Origin: JASHVB01 sp049522565
GTDB taxonomy: Bacteria > Pseudomonadota > Alphaproteobacteria > Acetobacterales > Acetobacteraceae
Reading direction: 5' to 3'
Assembly (NCBI GenBank): GCA_049522565.1
Contig: JBEKNT010000457.1
Coordinates: 1 to 5,283, forward strand
DNA length: 5,283 nucleotides
Below the pieces are notes generated by a model, which was given only the letters and a program-made list of their open reading frames with translations, was not told the DNA's origin and did no database searches. Positions 1 through 4,631 of this stretch are shown here, piece by piece (positions within the stretch are counted from its first letter, which is position 1; the number at the start of each line of letters is the position of its first letter). A program made the translations under genes and the position numbers.

Positions 1-1
1 G

Positions 2-26
2 ACCTCTCCCGCGAAGCGGGAGAGGT
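2..26. repeat. Perfect 11-bp hairpin before the first gene
   Basis: ACCTCTCCCGC (2-12) and GCGGGAGAGGT (16-26) are exact reverse complements around the 3-nt loop GAA. The right arm ends directly before an ATG at 27. There is no T-run after it, so a classical intrinsic terminator is not shown. Short hairpins built on CTCTCCCGC/GCGGGAGAG are common between genes in many GC-rich proteobacteria, and this is probably such a dispersed element or the terminator of an upstream gene cut off by the window edge. A related hairpin follows the amidohydrolase gene at 4067-4099. Confidence 0.6.
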
Positions 27-44
27 ATGGGGCGGGGGGTTGCC

Positions 45-1319
45 ATGCTGCGTGAGGAACTGGTTTTCGTCGGCACCTGCGACATTGCCGGCCATGTGCG
101 CGGCAAGGGATTTCCCGCCCGCGAGATCGAGGCGCGCCGCCGCAAGGGCATCGGCTGGACGCATTCGAACCTGATGCAGACGGCATTCGGGCCGATCTGG
201 GACACCCCGTTCGGCACCGCCGGCGATCTGATGATCGTGCCCGACGCCAAGGCCGAGGTGCGGGTGGACTTCGCCGACGGCAGCGCGCCGGAGCACTTCT
301 TTCTCGGCGACATTCGCAACACCGACGGCTCGCCCTGGGAGTGCTGTCCGCGCGAGTTCCTGCGCCGCGCCATCGCCGCGCTGAGCCAAGCGGGTGGCCT
401 GCACATGATCGCCGCGTTCGAGCAGGAGTTTGTGTATACCGGGAACGAGGAGCGGCCGGGTGACGCGTACAGCCTGGGGGCATTCCGTCGCCAGGGGCTG
501 TTTGGCGAGACCTTCGTCGCCGCGTTGCGCGCCGCCGGCGTGGCGCCGGACAGTTTCCTCGCCGAATACGGCGCGCGGCAGTTCGAGGTGACGGTGGCGC
601 CGGCGGCGGCGCTGGTGGCCGCCGACCAGGCGGTGATCACCCGTGAGTTGGCGCGCGCCGCGGCGTATCGGCTGGGCCATCGCGCGGTGTTCTCGCCGAT
701 GCCGGCGGCGGACGGTGTGGGCAACGGCGTGCACATCCACATGAGCCTGCGCGAGGCGACCGGACGCCCGGTCACCTACGATCCGGCGGGGCCGTTGGGT
801 CTCGGCCTGCCGGCGCAACAATTCTGCGCGGGCGTGCTGCACCATCTGCCGGCGATCGCCGCGATCACCGCGCCGTCGCCGGTTTCGTATTTGCGGCTGA
901 CGCCGAACCGCTGGGCGCCGACGATGGTGGATATCGTGCGGCAGGATCGCGGCGCTGCGCTGCGCGTCTGCCCGGTGTTCGCAACGACGGAGCCGGAGGA
1001 GATCGCGCGGCAGTTCAATGTCGAGTTCCGCGTGTGCGACGGGGCGGCCAGTCCGTACCTGGCGCTCGGTGCGGTGCTGTTCGCCGGGGCTGACGGGCTG
1101 CGGCGCAAGCTGGCATTGCCGGGGGCGCAGGGGACGCCGCCGTCGTTGCCGCGCTCGCTGGGCGAGGCGTTGAAGGCGATGGAGGCGAGCGACGCCGTGC
1201 GCGGCTGGTTCGGGCCGGTGTTCCTGGAGGCCTATCTGCGTCACAAGCGTTCGGAACTCGCCTACACGGAGGAGTTCGCGGTGACGGAGCTGTGCCACCG
1301 CTATGCGGAGATTTACTGA
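45..1319 (+). CDS. Glutamine synthetase family protein (ATP-dependent glutamate/amine ligase-like)
   Basis: The 424-residue cytoplasmic protein has the full glutamine-synthetase fold order. The N-terminal beta-grasp part covers about residues 1-95, with VGTCDIAGHVRGKGFP near the start. The catalytic domain carries the usual metal and substrate signatures: FEQEF (E126, E128), EYGARQFEVT (E174, E181), GNGVHIHMSL (H230, H232), SYLRLTPNRW (R284, R289) and EFRVCD (E327, R329). All expected acidic, His and Arg ligands are present, so it is probably active. The family makes gamma-glutamyl amides from glutamate, ATP and ammonia or an amine. At about 424 residues and with divergent motifs it looks like the GlnA-like/gamma-glutamyl-amine ligase branch rather than housekeeping GlnA; no adenylylation-site context was recognised. 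The substrate cannot be told from sequence. Start: ATG 45 gives the family-like beginning MLREELVFVGTCD and has a G-run upstream. ATG 27 is in frame and would add six residues, but its ribosome site would lie inside the 2-26 hairpin. Confidence 0.9.
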   Translation: MLREELVFVGTCDIAGHVRGKGFPAREIEARRRKGIGWTHSNLMQTAFGPIWDTPFGTAGDLMIVPDAKAEVRVDFADGSAPEHFFLGDIRNTDGSPWECCPREFLRRAIAALSQAGGLHMIAAFEQEFVYTGNEERPGDAYSLGAFRRQGLFGETFVAALRAAGVAPDSFLAEYGARQFEVTVAPAAALVAADQAVITRELARAAAYRLGHRAVFSPMPAADGVGNGVHIHMSLREATGRPVTYDPAGPLGLGLPAQQFCAGVLHHLPAIAAITAPSPVSYLRLTPNRWAPTMVDIVRQDRGAALRVCPVFATTEPEEIARQFNVEFRVCDGAASPYLALGAVLFAGADGLRRKLALPGAQGTPPSLPRSLGEALKAMEASDAVRGWFGPVFLEAYLRHKRSELAYTEEFAVTELCHRYAEIY

Positions 1320-1385
1320 GGACGCGACTGCGCGCACGCATGCCCAGAGCCATGCGCGTGGGCGAACTTGATGGGCATCATTCTC

Positions 1386-1469
1386 GTTTTGCGACAGTCC
1401 TGACTCTGCCAGAAACTCTTCCTTCAGCATTTCGCCGGGCGTTACCGGTGCGACCTCATCGTGCGGCAT
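1386..1469 (-). pseudogene. higA: higA antitoxin remnant, 5' part only
   Basis: Reading leftwards from the ATG at 1469-1467, the first 28 codons give MPHDEVAPVTPGEMLKEEFL and then AESGLSQN. This matches the opening of HigA-family (XRE/VapI-like) antitoxins, which typically begin with P-H-PGE-L-EE-L-x-P-LGLS-x. Just after SQN, where the helix-turn-helix should begin, the similarity stops and no DNA-binding helix pair can be found. The frame stays open only because it passes into the antisense of the ligase gene. The start lies 12 nt after the stop of the higB remnant, the toxin-first order usual for hig loci. The antitoxin has therefore lost its DNA-binding domain and is almost surely non-functional. 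Confidence 0.65.
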
Positions 1470-1481
1470 GGCTGCACCCCA

Positions 1482-1597
1482 TCAGTGGTAATCCACGATC
1501 TGCACATCGAACACATTGCCGTCGCGCCACTGGAAGACGACCGGCCATTGGTCGCTGACGCGGCCCGTTCAATCGCCTGGCCGCGGCGGTCGTGCGC
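1482..1597 (-). pseudogene. higB: higB toxin remnant, 3' part, frameshifted
   Basis: On the - strand the last 25 codons before the TGA at 1484-1482 read VSDQWPVVFQWRDG, then N, then VFDVQIVDYH. This is the C-terminal strand pair of RelE-superfamily HigB mRNA interferases, whose ends usually look like R-I/V-N/S-DQW-R-x-x-F-x-W-x-DG...V-x-IVDYH. Directly upstream, in a different frame, 1571-1591 encodes DRRGQAI, the expected preceding segment (GDRxGQ-x-AI). The two pieces are joined by 8 extra bases (1563-1570); removing them restores DRRGQAI-R-VSDQW. The first about 55-60 residues of a normal roughly 92-residue toxin are absent, and the similarity ends near 1600, close to the edge of the repeat composite. 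Truncated and frameshifted, it cannot make a toxin. Confidence 0.72.
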
Positions 1598-1830
1598 GTG
1601 GCAAGCGCGCAGGATTTTAACACGGAGTTAGTCAGCGGCCGCAGCCGCCGCCCCCATGGCTGGAATTGGCACGCATTGGATCACCGGTACGGGCGCTCAG
1701 GGCTATTTCCATGGTAGGAAGGACCGAGGGCCACGGAGAGAGAGATTTATTAACCTTCCCATAATAGTTGCCTTCAAAGCGGTGATCAGATTGCGCTTTG
1801 AGTGACCCCTTGCGGTATGAAGAGATTTTC

Positions 1831-1864
1831 TGAAAAACAGATCTCATAGATTATGGCGCGGAAT
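1831..1864 (+). repeat. Decayed copy of the ACAGATTTCAC repeat
   Basis: TGAAAAACAGATCTCATAG followed by ATTATGGCGCGGAAT aligns without gaps to 1936-1969 (TGAAACACAGATTTCACGG, then ATTAAGGCACAGAAT), with a handful of substitutions. It is in the same orientation as the left arm of the 1926-2030 inverted repeat and is the most diverged of the three copies, which suggests it is older or no longer maintained. Confidence 0.55.
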
Positions 1865-1925
1865 TGGGCGTGCCCGTTGAGTCGAGACACCGCCGCACTA
1901 TTCCGGCTGGCCGCGGCTGACAAAA

Positions 1926-2030
1926 GCAAGATTTTGAAACACAGATTTCACGGATTAAGGCACAGAATATATTACTTTGATCCGTGCCTTAATCTGTGAA
2001 ATCTGTGAAATCTGTGTTTCAAAGCCTTGC
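1926..2030. repeat. Large inverted repeat with unequal numbers of a 9-nt unit
   Basis: The left arm 1926-1963 starts GCAAG and runs TTTGAAACACAGATTTCAC to GGATTAAGGCAC. The right arm 1984-2030 is its reverse complement, but with one more 9-nt unit (AATCTGTGA occurs three times in a row at 1990-2016). Apart from the extra unit, the arms differ only at 1931-1932 and at one base of the CGGATT/CAGATT step. The 20-nt centre is very AT-rich and contains the palindrome AATATATT (1966-1973). It could extrude as a cruciform or fold in RNA. There is no gene within it. Confidence 0.85.
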
Positions 2031-2156
2031 TTTACCGCCAACCGCTCCGGCCGTGCATTGGCGGGTCATTTCGATGGTATGTGAGCGCGATGGGTCCGAT
2101 GGCAACTATTTCAGGAACCCTAATAACGGCTTCGTGCGAAGCGCAATTCCATTCTT

Positions 2157-2179
2157 CTCCGTGGCCCTCCGTGGCCCTC
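2157..2179 (+). repeat. Tandem 10-nt repeat CCGTGGCCCT
   Basis: CTCCGTGGCCCTC occurs twice, overlapping with a period of 10 nt, about one helical turn. A single reverse-complement copy lies at 1726-1738. Similar short-period intergenic repeats with related wording occur widely in environmental bacteria, and no function is clear from the sequence. Confidence 0.6.
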
Positions 2180-2191
2180 ATTCTTCCTGCG

Positions 2192-2200
2192 TGTTAAAAT
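2192..2200 (+). promoter_or_regulatory. Candidate extended -10 promoter for the amidohydrolase gene
   Basis: TGTTAAAAT fits an extended -10 (TG-n-TAAAAT, one mismatch from TATAAT). It sits in a relatively AT-rich spot just before the GC-rich leader. No good -35 hexamer lies 16-18 nt upstream. Transcription would begin near 2207, giving a leader of about 150 nt before the ATG at 2361. A mirror-image copy points left at 1623-1614. Apart from the hairpin and ribosome site listed separately, I see nothing in 2201-2346. Confidence 0.3.
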
Positions 2201-2321
2201 CTTGCCGAATTGCCCGCACGCACCTGCCCGTCGTCATGTCCGCGCGTTGCTGCGGCCGGTCCGGGCGATCGCTCCGGCTTCCCCCCGCCCGCCAACCTGC
2301 TACGCTCCTCCCCAAGCGGAA

Positions 2322-2340
2322 GGGCCGCCGCGGGCGGCCC
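2322..2340 (+). promoter_or_regulatory. GC hairpin in the leader, just before the ribosome site
   Basis: GGGCCGCC (2322-2329) pairs exactly with GGCGGCCC (2333-2340) around the loop GCG. The hairpin ends 6 nt before the GGGAGGGG ribosome site. There is no T-run, so a terminator is unlikely. It could affect translation initiation or mRNA stability, or simply reflect the high GC content. Confidence 0.4.
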
Positions 2341-2346
2341 GCGAAC

Positions 2347-2354
2347 GGGAGGGG
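2347..2354 (+). promoter_or_regulatory. Ribosome binding site that fixes the amidohydrolase start
   Basis: GGGAGGGG ends 6 nt before ATG 2361, a strong Shine-Dalgarno match at good spacing. It settles the start at 2361 over the in-frame ATG at 2202, whose extra 53 residues are Pro/Arg/Ala-rich and have no place in the family. Confidence 0.75.
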
Positions 2355-2360
2355 CTACCA

Positions 2361-4061
2361 ATGGCGTATGACCTGTTGATCCGTAATGGCCGCATCGTCG
2401 ATGGCTCGGGGATGCCGGCATTCCGCGGCGATCTCGCCGTCAAGGATGGCAAGATCGTCGAAATCGGCAAAATCGACGGCGCGGCGGAGCGCACCATCGA
2501 TGCCGATGGTCTCGCGGTATCGCCCGGCTTCATCGACAACCACTGCCACTATGATGCGCAGGTCACCTGGGATCCGCTGTGCACCTTCTCGCCGCAGCAC
2601 GGTGCCACCACCGTCATCTTCGGCAATTGCTCCTTGTCGCTGGCCCCGGTGCGCCGCGGCAATGAAGAGCGCATGGCCGAGTTCCTGTCCTACGTCGAAG
2701 CGATTCCGATGGAGGTGCTGCGCACCGTCGATGTGAACTGGGAGACGTTCCCGCAATACATGGACCGGCTCGACCACGGCCTCGGCGTCAATGCCGGCAC
2801 GCTGATCGGCCACACCGCGGTGCGCTACTACGCGATGGGCGAGGACTGCCAGAAGCGCACGGCGACCGACGACGAGATCAAGACGATGCAGCAGCTTGTG
2901 CGCGACGGCATGCAGGCCGGCGCGATCGGCTTCTCCGGTTCGCGGCAGAAGGGGCACTACGATCCGCAGGGCGTGCCCATTCCGGCGTTGTGGGCCGACG
3001 AGCGCGAGATCTTCGCGCTCGGCGACGTGCTGCGCGAGCTTGGCACGGGCACCTTGCAGATGGGCGGCGGCGTCGATCCGGAACTCAGCGACGGGCTGAT
3101 GGCGCGGCTGGCGGAAGCCACCGGGCGGCCGGTGATCTACAACAGCCTCAGCCAGACCGTGCGCAATCCCGACAAGTGGAAGCAGCACATCGCGCGTGTC
3201 GAGGAAACCGCGAAGGCCGGCATCCGCGCCTATCCGATGTGCAGCCCGAACCGGGTGACGCAGGACTTCACCATGCACAACTGCCAGGTGTTCCGCGGCC
3301 TGCCGACCTGGCACCCGATCCTGCTGATGTCGGATGCGGAGAAGCTGCGCGCCTACGCCGATCCGCAGGTGCGCGACAAGCTGCACGCCGAGGCGGTGGA
3401 ACGCTCGGTGCCGATCCAGGCCGTCGGGTTCTCCAAGACCTGGTGGGACTATATGTGGGTCAACGAGCCGGTGCTGGAGAAGAACAAGCCGCTACAGTTC
3501 AAGAGCATCGGCGAGATCGCGCAAATGCAGGGCAAGCGCGTGATCGACGCGTTCCTCGACCTGGTCGTCGAGGAGAATCTCGACACCCGCTTCCTGCAAG
3601 CCGAGAACAACGTCGATGACGAGGCGCTGCGCAAGATCCTGACCTATCCGAATGCGTTCATCGGGTTGGGCGACGGTGGCGCGCATGTGCAGTTCCACGG
3701 CGGCTATGGCTACACCACGCGTTTGCTCGGCGAGTGGGTGCGCGAGAAGCAGGCGATGACCTTGGAACAGGCGGTGAAGCGGCTGACGTTCGAGTCCGCC
3801 TCGCTGTTCGGGATCAACGATCGCGGCTTGCTGCGCGAGGGTCTGGCGGCGGACATCGTGATCTTCGATCCCGACACCGTGAAGCCGGGGCCGGAGAGCG
3901 TGGTGCACGACTTCCCCGCCGGCGGCTGGCGGATCAAGGAGCCGGCGGTCGGCATTCACATGACGATCGTGAACGGCCAGGTGCTGCTGGAGGATGGCAA
4001 GCACACCGGCGCGTTGCCCGGCCGCGTGCTGCGCAACGGCTGGTACCACGCGCATCACTGA
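2361..4061 (+). CDS. D-aminoacylase-type amidohydrolase (Amidohydrolase_3 family)
   Basis: This 566-residue cytoplasmic protein belongs to the metal-dependent amidohydrolase superfamily, in the N-acyl-D-amino-acid deacylase branch, which cleaves amide bonds. It opens with the small beta-sandwich strand DLLIRNGRIVDGSG, then PGFIDNHCHYDAQ (metal ligands H61 and H63), FGNCSLSLAP (C90, at the same 27-residue distance from the second His as the bridging Cys of D-aminoacylase), GHTAVRYYAMG (H151), and GLGDGGAH (catalytic-type D438, H442). It ends with the typical LFGINDRGLLREGLAADIVI tail (from 482) returning to the sandwich domain. The strand-5 and strand-6 positions where characterised D-aminoacylases carry metal-binding histidines instead read YNSLSQ (260-265) and RAYPMCSP (from 289), so the metal site and substrate probably differ. 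There is no signal peptide. It stands alone, with a long leader and a hairpin after the stop. Deacylase activity on a D-amino acid derivative is a family-level guess. Confidence 0.9.
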   Translation: MAYDLLIRNGRIVDGSGMPAFRGDLAVKDGKIVEIGKIDGAAERTIDADGLAVSPGFIDNHCHYDAQVTWDPLCTFSPQHGATTVIFGNCSLSLAPVRRGNEERMAEFLSYVEAIPMEVLRTVDVNWETFPQYMDRLDHGLGVNAGTLIGHTAVRYYAMGEDCQKRTATDDEIKTMQQLVRDGMQAGAIGFSGSRQKGHYDPQGVPIPALWADEREIFALGDVLRELGTGTLQMGGGVDPELSDGLMARLAEATGRPVIYNSLSQTVRNPDKWKQHIARVEETAKAGIRAYPMCSPNRVTQDFTMHNCQVFRGLPTWHPILLMSDAEKLRAYADPQVRDKLHAEAVERSVPIQAVGFSKTWWDYMWVNEPVLEKNKPLQFKSIGEIAQMQGKRVIDAFLDLVVEENLDTRFLQAENNVDDEALRKILTYPNAFIGLGDGGAHVQFHGGYGYTTRLLGEWVREKQAMTLEQAVKRLTFESASLFGINDRGLLREGLAADIVIFDPDTVKPGPESVVHDFPAGGWRIKEPAVGIHMTIVNGQVLLEDGKHTGALPGRVLRNGWYHAHH

Positions 4062-4066
4062 CCCCC

Positions 4067-4099
4067 CCTCCCGCGCTACGCCTGGCGCAGTGCGGGAGG
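4067..4099 (+). terminator. Hairpin directly after the amidohydrolase stop
   Basis: CCTCCCGC (4067-4074) pairs with GCGGGAGG (4092-4099). The stem continues inward through G-T, C-G and T-A pairs, one mismatch, and three more G-C pairs to a 3-nt loop. It begins 5 nt after the TGA. No T-tract follows, so it is either a poor intrinsic terminator, a 3'-end stabilising hairpin, or a dispersed element related to the one at 2-26. Confidence 0.45.
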
Positions 4100-4172
4100 C
4101 GTGGTCTTGTCGCTGCTGCGGTGTTTAGGGTTCGCCGAGTAATAAACGCATCGGCACGCGGCGCAGCATCGT

Positions 4173-4196
4173 CCGTCCCGTCATGGCGGGAGACGG
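4173..4196. repeat. Small hairpin containing CGTCATGG
   Basis: CCGTC-CCG (4173-4180) pairs with CGG (4187-4189) and GACGG (4192-4196), with a 2-nt bulge and loop TCATGG. It holds CGTCATGG (4179-4186), the same octamer that opens the element at 4247, so it may be a worn third member of the cluster. Confidence 0.35.
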
Positions 4197-4246
4197 CCCC
4201 ACGGGCGTTACATGCGGGCGTTCGGGCGCCGGAACCGGCCACACCG

Positions 4247-4304
4247 CGTCATGGTGCGCCCCCGGGTCAAGCGCCCGGGGGCAGGCTCCGGCCCGCCATC
4301 CACG
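4247..4304 (-). repeat. REP-like palindromic element, copy 1 (inverted)
   Basis: It starts CGTCATGG and ends CCATCCACG, with an internal perfect hairpin GCCCCCGGG (4258-4266) / CCCGGGGGC (4274-4282). Read on the - strand it has the frame CGTGGATGG...CCATGACG, the same as copy 2 on the + strand. Palindromes with these ends around a variable GC core are frequent between genes in several alphaproteobacteria. Confidence 0.6.
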
Positions 4305-4339
4305 ACTTTGCGGCTCGCATAAAGGCAAGTCGTGGATGG
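4296..4339. repeat. Perfect 13-bp inverted repeat joining the two REP-like copies
   Basis: CCATCCACGACTT (4296-4308) and AAGTCGTGGATGG (4327-4339) are exact reverse complements across an 18-nt spacer. The repeat is formed by the facing ends of the two REP-like elements plus four shared flanking bases (ACTT/AAGT), so the two copies make one head-to-head unit. Confidence 0.75.
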
Positions 4340-4361
4340 TCCGCCTGCGCGGACCATGACG
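4331..4361 (+). repeat. REP-like palindromic element, copy 2
   Basis: CGTGGATGG opens and CCATGACG closes the element. The core is a perfect 9-bp hairpin, ATGGTCCGC (4336-4344) / GCGGACCAT (4349-4357), with loop CTGC. It is shorter than copy 1 and in the opposite orientation. No coding sequence overlaps it. Confidence 0.65.
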
Positions 4362-4422
4362 AATTGAGCACGGTCCGCACGTCAACTGACGCGATGATGC
4401 CTCGGCGAGCCCTTGGTCCAGG

Positions 4423-4436
4423 GGCTGTGCACAGCC
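4423..4436. promoter_or_regulatory. 14-bp perfect palindrome
   Basis: GGCTGTGCACAGCC reads the same on both strands with no loop. This suits binding by a dimeric regulator better than an RNA hairpin. It lies about 130 bp upstream of the aldolase promoter. It could be an upstream operator, but no second copy is seen and chance cannot be excluded. Confidence 0.25.
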
Positions 4437-4528
4437 GCTTCGGTGGCACGGAACGGGACTGATCCGCTCGCTCCATGGCGCGGCGCGAAACCCGGCGACG
4501 CTCTCTGTCCACCTGCGAAATGCTTGAG

Positions 4529-4547
4529 CAATGCTGGTTTTGCATTG
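4529..4547. promoter_or_regulatory. Candidate operator upstream of the aldolase promoter
   Basis: CAATGC (4529-4534) and GCATTG (4542-4547) form a 6-bp inverted repeat with a 7-nt spacer, centred about 30 bp upstream of the -35 hexamer. Dyads of this size at this place often bind catabolic regulators. No regulator gene is in view to support the call. Confidence 0.3.
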
Positions 4548-4568
4548 CACCGCATGAGCCACCCCGCG

Positions 4569-4597
4569 TTGACGCCCCTCCCGCTCGCGCCTAGGTT
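4569..4597 (+). promoter_or_regulatory. Housekeeping-type promoter of the aldolase gene
   Basis: TTGACG (4569-4574), a 17-nt spacer and TAGGTT (4592-4597) match a sigma-70-type promoter with the GC-tolerant -10 typical of alphaproteobacteria. A start near 4604 would leave a leader of about 28 nt. A modest GGGGA ribosome site (4618-4622) follows, 9 nt before the ATG. Confidence 0.5.
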
Positions 4598-4631
4598 GTG
4601 GCCCTCTCTTGCAAAGCGGGGAAACAGCCAG

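Larger units (their letters stand above)
1614..2200. repeat. Composite inverted-repeat intergenic region
   Basis: Several short blocks occur on the left and again on the right in reverse complement. They are GTGTTAAAATC at the outer edges (- strand 1623-1613; + strand 2191-2201), GAGGGCCACGGAG (1726-1738; reverse at 2157-2169 and 2167-2179), TTATTA-N10-AATAGTTGCC (1747-1772; reverse at 2101-2126, identical spacing), and the CAGATTTCAC block (1926-1963; reverse 1984-2030). The order is mirrored about a centre near 1974. Between the blocks the arms are diverged and differ by insertions, and the left arm holds an extra decayed block at 1831-1864. No transposase or other credible gene lies within. 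It reads as an old, partly decayed inverted pair of intergenic elements, or a MITE-like unit. The region is more AT-rich than its surroundings. Confidence 0.5.

Noticed and set aside
1..1469. Very long - strand open frame: starting at the higA remnant ATG it runs without a stop through the whole antisense of the ligase gene and off the left edge (about 490 codons).
   Set aside because: It is in register with the ligase codons. The ligase gene uses no TTA, CTA or TCA codons, so its antisense has no stops in that frame. Only the first 28 codons resemble a protein family.
1292..1558. 88-codon + strand frame over the end of the ligase gene and the higBA remnant.
   Set aside because: It is the antisense of the hig fragments, with Arg/Pro-rich composition and no family resemblance.
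1926..2030. CRISPR array or phage attachment site in the AT-rich repeat.
   Set aside because: The 9-nt units are directly adjacent with no spacers, and there is no integrase, tRNA end or Cas gene nearby.
2202..2360. 53-residue N-terminal extension of the amidohydrolase from ATG 2202.
   Set aside because: It is Pro/Arg/Ala-rich with no family counterpart, it lies in the leader with the hairpin, and the strong GGGAGGGG site serves ATG 2361.
1996..2379. 127-codon + strand frame starting in the right arm of the inverted repeat.
   Set aside because: Its first part is translated tandem repeat (MKSVKSVFQS) and it runs into the amidohydrolase leader. No ribosome site or domain was found.
2355..3386. 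343-codon - strand frame opposite the amidohydrolase gene.
   Set aside because: The + strand frame has clear catalytic motifs and a strong ribosome site. The antisense frame has biased, low-complexity composition and follows from GC-rich codon use.
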